DNA of 64,000 nt. It comes from Pseudomonas sp. P5_109. Its GTDB lineage: Bacteria; Pseudomonadota; Gammaproteobacteria; Pseudomonadales; Pseudomonadaceae. Position 1 is the first letter of the stretch. The number at the start of each line of letters is the position of its first letter. The position numbers and the translations under genes are program-made. The DNA lies in contig NZ_CP125380.1 in the NCBI RefSeq assembly GCF_034009455.1, positions 2,617,501 to 2,681,500 on the forward strand, in the 5' to 3' direction. Of this stretch, positions 53,316 to 62,473 are shown piece after piece. The notes beneath the pieces were generated by a model. The model saw nothing but the letters and a program-made list of their open reading frames with translations. It was not told the DNA's origin and did no database searches.

Positions 53316-54689
53316 TTACGCCACCACCCGATAACACGGCACATACGCCGCGCCGCCCGGCAGTTTCATGCGGTGCTGGGCGACGAAGGCTTTGAGCAGC
53401 AGGTCCAGCGGTTGCATGATCGCCGCGTCGCCATGGATCTGGTAGGGCCCGTGCTCTTCGATCAGGCGGATGCCCTTGTCCTTGACGTTGCCGGCGACGA
53501 TGCCGGAGAACGCGCGGCGCAGGTTGGCCGCCAGTTCGTGGGGCGGCAGGCCGAGGCTCAGTTTCAGGTTGGCCATGTTTTCGTGGGTCGGGTCGAACGG
53601 GCGCTGGAAGCCTTCGTCGATTTTCAGCAGCCAGTTGAAGTGGAACGCATCGTTGCGCTCGCGGCGGAACTGCTTGACCGCCTTGAGGCCCTGGGTCATC
53701 TGCCGCGCCACCTCGGCCGGGTTATCGATGATGATCTGGTAGTGCTGCTTGGCGGCGTCGCCCAGGGTGGCGCCGACGAACGCGTCCAGTTGTTCCAGGT
53801 ACGGCGCGGCGTGTTTCGGCCCGGTGAGGATGACCGGGAAGGGCAGGCCTTCATTGTCCGGGTGCATCAGGATGCCCAGCAGGTAAAGGAACTCTTCGGC
53901 CGTGCCGGCGCCGCCCGGGAAGATGATGATGCCGTGGCCGACGCGGACGAAGGCTTCCAGGCGTTTTTCGATGTCCGGCAGGATCACTAGTTCGTTGACG
54001 ATCGGGTTAGGCGCTTCGGCGGCGATGATGCCAGGTTCGGTCAGGCCCAGGTAGCGACCGCCGTGGATGCGTTGCTTGGCGTGGGCGATGGTTGCGCCTT
54101 TCATCGGGCCTTTCATCACGCCGGGACCGCAACCGGTGCAGATGTCCAGGCTGCGCAGGCCCAGTTCGTGGCCAACTTTCTTGGTGTATTTGTATTCTTC
54201 GGTGTTGATCGAGTGCCCGCCCCAGCACACCACGATCTTCGGCTCGACGCCGGGACGCAGGGTGCGGGCGTTGCGCAGCAGGTGGAAGACGTAGTCGCTG
54301 ATGCCCTGGGAGTTGCTCAGGTCGATGCGTTGGCTGTCGAGTTCGTTTTCGGTGTAGACGATGTCACGCAGGGCGCTGAACAGCATTTCCCGGGTACTGG
54401 CGATCATTTCGCCGTCGACGAAGGCGTCGGCCGGGGCGTTCAGCAGTTCCAGGCGTACGCCGCGGTCCTGCTGGTGAATGCGGATTTCAAAATCTTTGTA
54501 GGCTTCAAGGATGGTCTTGGCGTTGTCGACATGGGCGCCGGTGTTGAGGATGGCCAGGGCGCACTGGCGGAAGAGGGTATAGGTGCTGCCGGAACCGGCT
54601 TCGCTCAATTGCTGGACTTCCCGTTGCGAGAGCGTTTCCAGGCTGCCTTTGGGACTGACGGAGGCGTTGATAACTTGGCGTTGGGTCAT
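53316..54689 (-). CDS. ppnN: Nucleotide 5'-monophosphate nucleosidase PpnN
   Basis: The 457-residue protein matches the YgdH/PpnN family in length and layout: an N-terminal DUF4478-like domain (1-110), a central lysine-decarboxylase-like Rossmann domain (about 145-340) with GCGPGVMKGPMKGA and the active-site motif FPGGAGTAEEFLYLLG, and a C-terminal DUF3412 domain. PpnN cleaves purine and pyrimidine monophosphates to base and ribose-5-phosphate and is activated by (p)ppGpp in E. coli. It is transcribed alone. Confidence 0.93.
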   Translation of the reverse strand: MTQRQVINASVSPKGSLETLSQREVQQLSEAGSGSTYTLFRQCALAILNTGAHVDNAKTILEAYKDFEIRIHQQDRGVRLELLNAPADAFVDGEMIASTREMLFSALRDIVYTENELDSQRIDLSNSQGISDYVFHLLRNARTLRPGVEPKIVVCWGGHSINTEEYKYTKKVGHELGLRSLDICTGCGPGVMKGPMKGATIAHAKQRIHGGRYLGLTEPGIIAAEAPNPIVNELVILPDIEKRLEAFVRVGHGIIIFPGGAGTAEEFLYLLGILMHPDNEGLPFPVILTGPKHAAPYLEQLDAFVGATLGDAAKQHYQIIIDNPAEVARQMTQGLKAVKQFRRERNDAFHFNWLLKIDEGFQRPFDPTHENMANLKLSLGLPPHELAANLRRAFSGIVAGNVKDKGIRLIEEHGPYQIHGDAAIMQPLDLLLKAFVAQHRMKLPGGAAYVPCYRVVA

Positions 54690-54922
54690 TCAATGATCCT
54701 TAAAACGATGTCATTCACACAGCAACTACGAATGGCATCCGAATAATGTGTATTCATGAAAGAAGATGGCACGAACTGCGCGGTCTCGCCATGTCCCCGC
54801 TTGACGATGAAAAGATGAAAAGGAGCCCCAGCATAGCTAAATCCCTCGCAGAGGCGATAATGGCCCGCAGTCTTTTTGCCCCGGACCCCTTTTTACCATT
54901 GAAGCTCAGGAAACCCGACGCA

Positions 54923-55450
54923 ATGTTCGAAATCCAGCCGATGAACGCCCAGACCTACCGGCAACAGACACGGCGCAGCACAGTCATCATCGCCCTGATT
55001 TTCCTGGCGCTGGCGATGCTCCTGTCGACGGCGGCGGTGGCCCTGTTCGGCACGCCGGGGGGCGACAACCTGCGCTTCAACGTCGGCGGCGTGTTTGTCG
55101 CGGTGCTGGCGATGGCGGCACTGATGCGCCAAGTGTTCTGGCGCCAGGAATGGATGCAGCCCGCGGTCTACAGTTGGCAACTCAAGCGCAGCCTGATGAG
55201 CATCACCAATGTCATGCATCATGTAACGGCGGCCGTGGAAAAGGGGGATCCGGTTGCGATGAAGCTGTTGCGTTTCTACCATTTGGGCTTGAACCAGATG
55301 CATCAGCTCGATGGCAACTCCAGCGATCACAGTCAGTTGATCCGCGAAATGGACCGGCACAAGGAACGAATGCAAGCGCTGGGCATCGATACAGAGCAGA
55401 CGCGACTGGATCCGGCGTGGCTGGAGGCGCTGAAGCAGATGTCGCGCTAA
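54923..55450 (+). CDS. DUF3087 family membrane protein
   Basis: The start at 54923 gives 175 residues. Two membrane helices (about 20-42 and 52-72) are followed by a soluble helical part (LKRSLMSITNVMHHVTAAVEKGDPVAMKLLRFYHLG in two parts), the DUF3087 layout. The function is unknown. An upstream frame from 54746 adds sequence with no similarity. It is followed directly by a diguanylate cyclase gene. Confidence 0.8.
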   Translation: MFEIQPMNAQTYRQQTRRSTVIIALIFLALAMLLSTAAVALFGTPGGDNLRFNVGGVFVAVLAMAALMRQVFWRQEWMQPAVYSWQLKRSLMSITNVMHHVTAAVEKGDPVAMKLLRFYHLGLNQMHQLDGNSSDHSQLIREMDRHKERMQALGIDTEQTRLDPAWLEALKQMSR

Positions 55451-55515
55451 CATCTTTGCCAGGCACCAGGGGAGATTCGTCGATCAACGATCATATTGAA
55501 GTATTCCGGCCAGCC

Positions 55516-57012
55516 GTGCCCCGGCTCAAGGTCCGCTCGGCGGTGACCCTGCTGGTGGCGGTGTGCCTGTCGATGGTGGCTATCGTGATCTGGGAAGCCT
55601 GGAGCTCACGCCAGTACCACCTGCATGACAAGGAAGTGGTGATGTCCAACCTTGCGCAGACCCTGGCGTCGCAAGCGCAGGCCACGATCAAGCAGGCCGA
55701 TACGCTGCTGTTCACCCTGGTCGATCGTCTGGAACACGAGGGTGTCGATCAATCCCGGCTGCCGCAATTGCTTAACGCCCAGCGCGATCAGTTGAGCCAG
55801 CTCCATGGCTTGTTCGTTTTCGACGAAAACGGCCAGTGGCTCGCCAATTCCAATGGCGCCGGCCAGACCGGCGTCAACAATTCCGATCGCGAATACTTCA
55901 TTTTCCATCGTGACAACCCCAGCCGCGGGCCGCACATCGGGCCGTCGATCAAGAGCCGTTCGAGCGGCGAGTGGATCCTGACGGTCTCGCGCCGGGTCAA
56001 TCATCCCGACGGCAGCTTTGCCGGGGTGGCGCTGGCGACGATTTACCTGAGTCATTTCCTGCAGCTCTACGACAGCATCGACATGGGCAGTAACGGCGTG
56101 ATCAACCTGATCGCCGACAATGCCAGCATTGTCATCCGCAGGCCCTTCAAGGAAACGGAGATCGGCACCAGCCTGGCCAAGAGTCCGTTGTTCACCCAGT
56201 TGTTGCCCAAGGGCGATGCGGGCACGGCCACGATCACGTCGGTTATCGACGGTGTCGAGCGGGTGACGGGCTATCGTCGGGTCGAGGGTTATCCGCTGAT
56301 CGTCTTTGTCGCGCTGAACAAGAGTGAAGTGTTGGCCAGCTGGCGCAAGGAAACGCTACTCAGCGCCGGCATCGTCACGCTGCTGCTGAGTGTTCTCGGC
56401 GTGCTGGGGTTGCGGCTTATCAAGCTGATGAAGCAGCAGAACCTGGTGCAGGTCGAGTTGCTGGACACCCAGGACAAGCTCCTGGAGGTCAATCGCAACC
56501 TCGAAGGCCTGGCCCTGAAGGACGCACTGACGGGGTTGGCCAACCGGCGTCAGCTCGACGCTTTCATCGACGCCGAAATGGGCCGTGCCCGACGCAGCCA
56601 GACCGAGCTGGCGCTGCTGATGATCGATGTCGATCATTTCAAACCGTTCAACGACCGCTACGGCCACCTGGCCGGTGATGAGTGTTTGCGCAAGGTCGGG
56701 GCGATCATCACGAACAACATCAAGCGCCCGGGTGACCTCGCCGCCCGTTATGGTGGCGAGGAGTTTGCGGTGGTGCTGCCCGGCACCGATTACGTGGGAG
56801 CCTTTCTGGTGGCGGAGAAAATTCGCCGCGCGGTGCTGCAGGCTGAAATTGCCCACAGCGACAGCCCGCAAGGCGCGGTGACTGTCAGCATCGGCGTGTG
56901 TGCCTGCAATGCCGGGTCCCAGCTCCGCCCCGAAGAACTGATTGGTGCGGCGGACAAGGCGCTGTACGTGGCCAAGGCCAGTGGGCGGAACATGAGCGTG
57001 ATTGCCAACTGA
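55516..57012 (+). CDS. Diguanylate cyclase with dCACHE-type sensor domain
   Basis: Two membrane helices (near the start and around residue 285) enclose a periplasmic sensor with NSDREYFIFHRDNPSRGPHIG, typical of dCACHE domains that bind small ligands. The C-terminal GGDEF domain has DALTGLANRRQLDAFIDAEM and the active site RYGGEEF, so it should make cyclic di-GMP. The start is unclear: the GTG at 55516 is the first usual codon in frame, but protein-like sequence (SINDHIEVFRPA) begins at 55480 with GGGGAG at 55469-55474 and no ATG, GTG or TTG there. Confidence 0.85.
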   Translation: MPRLKVRSAVTLLVAVCLSMVAIVIWEAWSSRQYHLHDKEVVMSNLAQTLASQAQATIKQADTLLFTLVDRLEHEGVDQSRLPQLLNAQRDQLSQLHGLFVFDENGQWLANSNGAGQTGVNNSDREYFIFHRDNPSRGPHIGPSIKSRSSGEWILTVSRRVNHPDGSFAGVALATIYLSHFLQLYDSIDMGSNGVINLIADNASIVIRRPFKETEIGTSLAKSPLFTQLLPKGDAGTATITSVIDGVERVTGYRRVEGYPLIVFVALNKSEVLASWRKETLLSAGIVTLLLSVLGVLGLRLIKLMKQQNLVQVELLDTQDKLLEVNRNLEGLALKDALTGLANRRQLDAFIDAEMGRARRSQTELALLMIDVDHFKPFNDRYGHLAGDECLRKVGAIITNNIKRPGDLAARYGGEEFAVVLPGTDYVGAFLVAEKIRRAVLQAEIAHSDSPQGAVTVSIGVCACNAGSQLRPEELIGAADKALYVAKASGRNMSVIAN

Positions 57013-57015
57013 ACG

Positions 57016-57948
57016 TCAGATGAACCGGTCCGTTCCCTCAACCAGTCGGGTGGCCAGGAAGGGCTTTTTCAGCTGTTCCAGCCACCAGCCCAGGGCGCGT
57101 CCGTCATGATCGCCACGCCAGCCGGCGTAGAGAATGTTCGGCTCACGCGGGTCGGCCATCGTTTTCTCGACCAGCGTGCCGTTTTCCAGCAACGAACCCA
57201 CCCGGTGCCGTGGCAGCCAACCCACCCCCAGCGCATGGCACTGGGCGAGGATTTTTGCGCGCATGCTCGGCACGGCCAGCACCGTTTGCCCGCCGGTGAC
57301 GCCGTAGGTGCTGCCCTCGGTGACCCTTGATGAATCGGCCACCACAATCGCCCGATGCTGCGCGACCATGGCCCGGGTAATCGGGCCCTTGGCCTTGGCC
57401 AGCGGGTGTCTGGGCGACACCGCAAACACCCATTGCATTTCCCCCAGTTGCATCCAGCGCAAGTTGGCAATGGCTGGCGGTTCATTGGTGGCGCCGATGA
57501 CCAGGTCCGCCCGGCCTTCACGCAGGGCTTCCCAGACCCCTTTGAGGACTTCCTGGGTGATGCGCAGCGGCACGCCGGATTGCAGCGCATCGAACTCGTC
57601 GATCACCGGGATCAGGGTCTCGAACTCCAGCAGTTCGTCGGTGACGATCCACAGGCGACTCTCCCAGCCATTGGCAACCTGCCGGACCCGTTGGGTCAGG
57701 CGCGCGACGTCCTGCATCAACCGCGCCGCTTCGTTGACCAGCAACTCGCCCGCCGGAGTCAGTTGCAAACGGTAGCGGCGGCGGTCGAACAGCAACGCAT
57801 CGAAACGCTCCTCCAGTTGCCGCGCCGCGTAGGACACGGTCGACGGCGCCTTGCCCAGGTGCGCGGCCGCCCGCGACAGACTGCCGGTTTCGCGGATGGC
57901 CTCGAGCAGTGCCAGGTCTTCGGTCGACAGCATGTGCACAATCCTCAA
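57016..57948 (-). CDS. LysR family transcriptional regulator
   Basis: The 310-residue protein (or 305 from ATG at 57933) has a LysR helix-turn-helix (LSRAAAHLGKAPSTVSYAARQLEE) and a full effector domain. It is close to the YhaJ-type branch. It is convergent with the cyclase gene, with only three bases between their ends. A segment of its 5' coding region (57889-57916) recurs imperfectly behind the gene start, at 58048-58075, between two REP pairs. Confidence 0.88.
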   Translation of the reverse strand: MRIVHMLSTEDLALLEAIRETGSLSRAAAHLGKAPSTVSYAARQLEERFDALLFDRRRYRLQLTPAGELLVNEAARLMQDVARLTQRVRQVANGWESRLWIVTDELLEFETLIPVIDEFDALQSGVPLRITQEVLKGVWEALREGRADLVIGATNEPPAIANLRWMQLGEMQWVFAVSPRHPLAKAKGPITRAMVAQHRAIVVADSSRVTEGSTYGVTGGQTVLAVPSMRAKILAQCHALGVGWLPRHRVGSLLENGTLVEKTMADPREPNILYAGWRGDHDGRALGWWLEQLKKPFLATRLVEGTDRFI

Positions 57949-57962
57949 ACGAAAATCGCAAC

Positions 57963-58173
57963 CCTGTAGGAGCCGGCTTGCCGGCGATGACGTCCGCGAG
58001 CGCGATGCAAGTCTCCCGATCCATCGCTGGCAAGCCAGCTCCTACAGGTTTCGCGGATGGACTCGAGCAGCGAGCCTGTCCTGCATCCGTGTAGGAGCCG
58101 GCTTGCTGGCGATGACGTCCGCAAGCGCAATGCAAGTCTCCCGATCCATCGCTGGCAAGCCAGCTCCTACAGG
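57963..58173. repeat. Tandemly duplicated REP inverted pairs
   Basis: Two nearly identical pairs of the CTGTAGGAGCCGGCTTGCCG family (57963-58048 and 58091-58173) share the same inner sequence (GATGACGTCCGCGAGCGC and GCAAGTCTCCCGATCC), so they arose by tandem duplication. The spacer carries a piece related to the start of the LysR gene. Confidence 0.85.
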
Positions 58174-58541
58174 TTTCGGCGTAATTGCCATTGGCGGATC
58201 ACTCGAAGATAGACCAACACATTGATCACCAACACCACACCCCCCAACCCCAGCTGAACACCGGGTGTCAGGCCCGCCGGATAAATCACCGGCCAAATGT
58301 AATGCTCGATGAATCCACCGTCATAGCCGCTTTGCCCAGCCCCTTGGCGCAGGCGGTTTTCCCAGTCGGTCAGCGGGCAGGGCAGGTGGAAGAATTCCAC
58401 CGCCATACCCCACAACGCGGCCGGCGGATGCCACCAGATCAGGTGGCGCCATTTGAGCACCAGCAAGCCGCCGAACAGCACGAACACAACGAACAGCAAG
58501 TGAACCAGCAGCAGCCCGTCGGCGGCGATTCGGTACAGCAT
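58167..58541 (-). CDS. DUF2784 family membrane protein
   Basis: The 124-residue protein has three to four hydrophobic segments and the DUF2784 motifs MLYRIAADGLLLVHLLFVVF, LKWRHLIWWHPPAALWG and FHLPCPLTDWENRLR. The function is unknown. The stop codon TAG is part of the adjacent REP element, so the REP insertion may have shortened or fixed the C terminus. Confidence 0.85.
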   Translation of the reverse strand: MLYRIAADGLLLVHLLFVVFVLFGGLLVLKWRHLIWWHPPAALWGMAVEFFHLPCPLTDWENRLRQGAGQSGYDGGFIEHYIWPVIYPAGLTPGVQLGLGGVVLVINVLVYLRVIRQWQLRRNL

Positions 58542-58601
58542 GGCGGTGCCTCTGAAGGCTGGACGAATCGCACCATGGTACTCGGGCCGGTGGCGGGGGC
58601 T

Positions 58602-59477
58602 CTATCGATTGTCGCGGGCCAATGCGCTGAGCACGTCCTTCAAACGCTCGGTCATCGATTCACTGCTGCGTTGCATCGGTGCCCGCAGTTCGTCACCGAT
58701 CAAGCCTTGCAGGGCTAGCGCGGTTTTCACCGGGGCCGGGTTGGGCTCCAGGAACAGGCTGTTGATCAGCGGCAGCAAACGGAAAAACGTGGCGCGGCCT
58801 TCAGCCAATTGGTTGTCGCGGATCTGTTGGTACAACTGCACGAACAGTTGCGGATGGACATGCGCCGACGCGGCAATCGCGCCTTTGGCGCCCAGGCATA
58901 GGGCGTTGAAAATCTGGTTGTCTTCACCGCACAGCACATCGACCTGGCCGCTGTTGAGCAAGGCGAGGGTGTTGGAAAAGTTGCCGCCGCAATCCTTGAT
59001 GGCGACGATGCGCTCGTGGGCGACGATGTTGAGCAGGGTCGCCTGTTCGAAGGCCACGCCGGTACGGTAAGGGATGTCGTAGAGAATCAGCGGCACGCTG
59101 GAGGCATCGGCGACCGTGCGGAAAAACGCTTCGAGGCCGGCCTGGGACGGGCGGATGTAATACGGCGCCGGCACCAGCAGGCCAGCCACCGGGCGCTTGA
59201 GGATCTCGCTCTGGAATTGCAACAGCTCGCTCAGGTTGTTACCGGCCAGTCCCATGACCACCCGTTGCGCCGGCACCAGCTCCAGCACCGCATCGAGCAC
59301 GGCCAGTTGCTCATGTTTGCCCATCGCCGCCGGTTCGCCGGTGGTGCCGCACACGATGAGGCCGTCGACGCCGTTCTCCAGCAGATGGCTGACCAGCCGG
59401 CGCAAGCCGACGAAATCGATGGCGCCGTTGTGGAAGGGGGTGACCAGTGGAACCCAGATACCTTGAAACGCAGACAT
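58602..59477 (-). CDS. Dihydrodipicolinate synthase-like class I aldolase
   Basis: The 291-residue TIM-barrel protein has the DapA-family residues: GTTGEPAAMGKHEQ near 44, Tyr in ILYDIPYRTG near 133, the Schiff-base Lys in IVAIKDCGGNF near 161 and EPNPAPVKTAL. It resembles DapA closely; because the essential lysine-biosynthesis dapA of Pseudomonas is usually next to bamC, this copy may be a paralogue acting on another 2-oxo acid (inference from context). Confidence 0.85.
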   Translation of the reverse strand: MSAFQGIWVPLVTPFHNGAIDFVGLRRLVSHLLENGVDGLIVCGTTGEPAAMGKHEQLAVLDAVLELVPAQRVVMGLAGNNLSELLQFQSEILKRPVAGLLVPAPYYIRPSQAGLEAFFRTVADASSVPLILYDIPYRTGVAFEQATLLNIVAHERIVAIKDCGGNFSNTLALLNSGQVDVLCGEDNQIFNALCLGAKGAIAASAHVHPQLFVQLYQQIRDNQLAEGRATFFRLLPLINSLFLEPNPAPVKTALALQGLIGDELRAPMQRSSESMTERLKDVLSALARDNR

Positions 59478-59762
59478 GCACTTTCTCCTGATGGTTGACC
59501 GATTTCGTCACCGTCAGGGGCATGGAAGGAGAGTAAGCAAGGGGAGGGTGGTCCGTCGCGCTCAATGTCCTGTCAGCTCATCTGACGGGACAGCGCGCCC
59601 CGGTCACATGAGCGACTGTTTCTTCGATTTGAGGGTGTGCGCAACGCAACCTTGCGCCTTGGCAATCAAGCCAATGACGGAAGTGTTGAGGTTGAAGGTT
59701 GCGGACATACTTGCTTACACCCTGAGTGAGGCGCCCAGTTTTAAAAGGCGGCGCGCCGTTTG
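59478..59762. other. Intergenic region between DapA-like and diguanylate cyclase genes
   Basis: About 285 bases without a convincing gene. It should hold the promoter of the DapA-like gene (minus strand) and the 3' region of the cyclase gene. An imperfect inverted repeat CTGTCAGCTCATCTGACGGGACAG (split here as two arms around CTCAT) lies near 59571. No terminator is seen. Confidence 0.4.
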
Positions 59763-60698
59763 TCAATCACGAAAGTCAGCGAACTCGGCGCGCATCCGGC
59801 CATTGTGCTTGGCCTTGTAGAGCAGATGATCGACCTGTTCGACGAATTCCAGGGCCGTCGCATGCATCGATGCCAGGGTGGTGCCGACGCCGAGGCTGAC
59901 ACTCAGCAGCCGCGAAACGTTCGAGAATTCATGGGCGATCTGCTGCTGGCGAATCAGGTGCAGGCACTTGTGCGCCACCAGCCTGGCGGATTCGGCATCG
60001 GTCTCCGGCAGCAGCCAGACAAACTCTTCACCGCCGATCCGGGCGATGAAATCCCGCGGTCGATTGGCCGCCATCGACAGGGTTTGCGCGACGCGGCGCA
60101 GGCATTCGTCGCCCTTGATGTGGCCGTAATGGTCGTTGTACTGCTTGAAGTAATCGATATCCAGCACGATCACCGACAACGGCAAGCCGGTGCGTTGGGC
60201 TGAGTTCCACTCGCGTTCCAATACGGTGTCGAACATGCGCCGGTTGGCGATGCCGGTCAGGCCGTCCTGGAAGGAATACTCTTCTAGCTGCTTTTGCAGG
60301 CGGATCAGGTGTTCTTCGGTTTTCTTGCGCTCGCTGATATCGAACATGAAACCCACCAGCGCCTCGACTTCACCGTCCTTGCGCACCACGTGCACCACAT
60401 CGCGGATCCACACGTACTCGCCGCTTTCGGTCAGTGCGCGATAGTCGGCCTCGTGATCGATGCCGGCCCGCGATTGCGAGACGCAGAAGTCCATCACGTA
60501 GGTGCGGTCATCCGGGTGCATGCGCTCGACCCAGTCATTGACCGAAGCCCAGCTGTGCTGCTTCCAGCCCAGCAGTTCTTCGATCTGTGGCCCGATGTAA
60601 CTGAACGTCATGGTTTTCCAGTCGATGCGCCAGGGAATGGCTTTGGTCGACTCAAGCAGGGTTTTGTATACGTCGCTGTCGGTTTCGACTGAACTCAT
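59763..60698 (-). CDS. PAS-GGDEF diguanylate cyclase
   Basis: From the start at 60698 the product has 311 residues: a PAS/PAC domain (about 15-130; YIGPQIEELLGWKQHSWASV, ISERKKTEEHLIRLQ) and a GGDEF domain (about 145-305) with DGLTGIANRRMFD and the intact site RIGGEEF. No membrane segment, so it is cytoplasmic. It should make cyclic di-GMP in response to a PAS-bound cue. An in-frame ATG 34 codons earlier is not supported by similarity. Confidence 0.9.
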   Translation of the reverse strand: MSSVETDSDVYKTLLESTKAIPWRIDWKTMTFSYIGPQIEELLGWKQHSWASVNDWVERMHPDDRTYVMDFCVSQSRAGIDHEADYRALTESGEYVWIRDVVHVVRKDGEVEALVGFMFDISERKKTEEHLIRLQKQLEEYSFQDGLTGIANRRMFDTVLEREWNSAQRTGLPLSVIVLDIDYFKQYNDHYGHIKGDECLRRVAQTLSMAANRPRDFIARIGGEEFVWLLPETDAESARLVAHKCLHLIRQQQIAHEFSNVSRLLSVSLGVGTTLASMHATALEFVEQVDHLLYKAKHNGRMRAEFADFRD

Positions 60699-60866
60699 GA
60701 AGGGCCTGCCTCGATGAAAATGCTGGGCCATCATGTTGCTACCACCTTGGCGAATCAAGCGGGCAGCCGATGAATGGCACGCGGTCGTAGCAGTGAGCAA
60801 GATTGTTCAAGCCTTCGCCGGCGACTGCTGGCACAGTCTCAGGTCTTTCCCTGTCTGTAGAGCGTC

Positions 60867-61565
60867 ATGTCCAACTCACTCATGCCGCGCAGTGCCTTTC
60901 TGCGCGGGGCCGCCGCGATCATGCCGCTGTCCCTGGCCACCGCGCCCTGGGGCTTGCTGGCCGGCTCCATGGCCATCGAAGCCAACCTCACGCCCCTGCA
61001 AGGCCAGGGCTTGTCGAGCATTGTGTTTGCCGGTGCCGCGCAACTGGTGGCCATCGGCATGCTCAAGGGCGGTGCCGGGATCTTTTCGATCCTGCTCACC
61101 ACCTTGCTGCTGACCTCCCAGCATTTGCTCTACGGGATGAGCCTGCGTTCGGTGATCTCGCCGTTGCCGGGGCGCTGGCGTGCAGGGCTGGGGTTCTTGC
61201 TCACCGATGAGCTGTTCGCCTTGACCAGCCAGCACGACAAACAGCAATTCAACCGTTGGTACGCCCTGGGCGTGGGCCTGACGTTCTACATCGCCTGGAA
61301 CCTCTTCACCCTGGCAGGCATTGTGCTCGGCAGCAGCATTCCCGGCCTTGAACACCTGGGCCTGGATTTCTCCATCGCGGCCACCTTCATTGCCCTGATC
61401 ACCCCGGTGGTGCGCAACGTGCCGACCGTGGTGTGCGTGGCAGTGTCGCTGTTCTGCTCGGTGCTGTTCAGCTACTGGCAATGGGGTTCGGCCCTGGTGC
61501 TGTCGGGGCTGGCGGGCATGACCGCCGGGTTTGTCTGCAATAAATTCTACGGTGGTCGCACATGA
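60867..61565 (+). CDS. azlC: AzlC family branched-chain amino acid exporter subunit
   Basis: The 232-residue protein has about six hydrophobic segments and the AzlC layout: AFLRGAAAIMPLSLATAPWGLLAG, then a long run of helices. With AzlD it forms a two-part exporter of branched-chain amino acids or related compounds (as in AzlCD and YgaZH). The stop overlaps the azlD start by four bases. Confidence 0.9.
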   Translation: MSNSLMPRSAFLRGAAAIMPLSLATAPWGLLAGSMAIEANLTPLQGQGLSSIVFAGAAQLVAIGMLKGGAGIFSILLTTLLLTSQHLLYGMSLRSVISPLPGRWRAGLGFLLTDELFALTSQHDKQQFNRWYALGVGLTFYIAWNLFTLAGIVLGSSIPGLEHLGLDFSIAATFIALITPVVRNVPTVVCVAVSLFCSVLFSYWQWGSALVLSGLAGMTAGFVCNKFYGGRT

Positions 61566-61876
61566 TGGTCTGGGCAGTGATTGTCGGAATGGGCGTGTTG
61601 GTGTTCCTCAACCGCTATGTTTTTCTGGAGCCGCGACTGCCGGTACGCCTGAGCAGCAATGCCCGGCAGTTCCTCGGGTTTGCCGTGCCGGGCATGTTGA
61701 CCGCGATCTGTGGGCCGATTGTATTCATGCCGGAGAAACAGCTGAACCTGCACTGGGACAATCCCTATCTGATCAGCTCGCTGGTGGCGGTCGGGCTGGT
61801 GCTGTACACGCGCAATACCTTGCTCAGCATGCTGTTGAGCATGGGCTTCTTCTTTTTGCTGCGCTGGTGGCTGTGA
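61562..61876 (+). CDS. azlD: AzlD family small subunit
   Basis: The 104-residue protein has three to four membrane helices (MMVWAVIVGMGVLVFLNRYV at the start, LLSMLLSMGFFFLLRWWL at the end). It is the usual small partner encoded directly behind azlC, with overlapping start and stop codons. Confidence 0.9.
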   Translation: MMVWAVIVGMGVLVFLNRYVFLEPRLPVRLSSNARQFLGFAVPGMLTAICGPIVFMPEKQLNLHWDNPYLISSLVAVGLVLYTRNTLLSMLLSMGFFFLLRWWL

Positions 61877-61942
61877 GCGGGGCAGGGGGATCTGTTCTAC
61901 GCTTAAGATTGATGACCGATCCCTTCAGGAAGAGAGGTGAAC

Positions 61943-62089
61943 ATGGCCAATGAACCCAAGCGTCCGGACCCGGAAGAGGACGTGGACGAACCTACGGAAG
62001 AAGAGATTGAGCAGCAGAAGCGTTCGGTACCGGACTGGAAGCATCCTGACGACGGTACGGAACTGTCAGAACCTGACCGCAAGTTCTGA
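61943..62089 (+). CDS. Small acidic hypothetical protein (48 residues)
   Basis: The frame reads MANEPKRPDPEEDVDEPTEE and continues through IEQQKRSVPDWKHPDDG to SEPDRKF. It has a good Shine-Dalgarno (GAGAGGTG) seven bases upstream and an efficient terminator right after it, so it is probably translated. Very acidic, no membrane segment, likely disordered. I do not know its function. Confidence 0.7.
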   Translation: MANEPKRPDPEEDVDEPTEEEIEQQKRSVPDWKHPDDGTELSEPDRKF

Positions 62090-62100
62090 CCGACGCATAC

Positions 62101-62134
62101 GACAAAGCCCCGCCTTTTGAGCGGGGCTTTGTCG
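62101..62134. terminator. Bidirectional rho-independent terminator
   Basis: GACAAAGCCCCGC and GCGGGGCTTTGTC form a 13-base stem around TTTTGA. It serves the small acidic gene on one side and the hypothetical gene at 62138 on the other. Confidence 0.88.
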
Positions 62135-62137
62135 TGA

Positions 62138-62473
62138 TCACCCTTGTTCCATGACTTCTGGAAATTCGGGGTGGGCTGCGCGGTATCCCAATGTCTTGTC
62201 GATCCAGGCGTTCAGTTCGTTGACCATCACCGGCGGTTTACCCGGGTAATGTTCAAGGGTTGAACTCAGGATTTCATGGATATCGGGAACAGATCGAAGG
62301 TTGCGGGTTTGAATGTATTGCTTGATAAAGTAGTCGAGTTGGTAGTGCTCCGTCTTTGTAAGATGAACGCACGCCAGGCCCACGACTTGATCGTTTTCAT
62401 AGTCGTCGCGCAATTTGGTTCTCTGCAAGGCTTGTTGTTTTAGGATTTCCTTAATCGCTGACTCTTTGGTCAA
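62138..62473 (-). CDS. Hypothetical protein, low-GC
   Basis: The 111-residue protein (MTKESAIKEILKQQALQRTK at the start, VNELNAWIDKTLGYRAAH near the end) is soluble, helical and mixed in charge. I recognise no family. Its base composition is visibly richer in A and T than the neighbours, as is the following 175-base gap (62474-62648), suggesting acquisition by transfer. A partial toxin/immunity role is possible but has no support. Confidence 0.5.
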   Translation of the reverse strand: MTKESAIKEILKQQALQRTKLRDDYENDQVVGLACVHLTKTEHYQLDYFIKQYIQTRNLRSVPDIHEILSSTLEHYPGKPPVMVNELNAWIDKTLGYRAAHPEFPEVMEQG

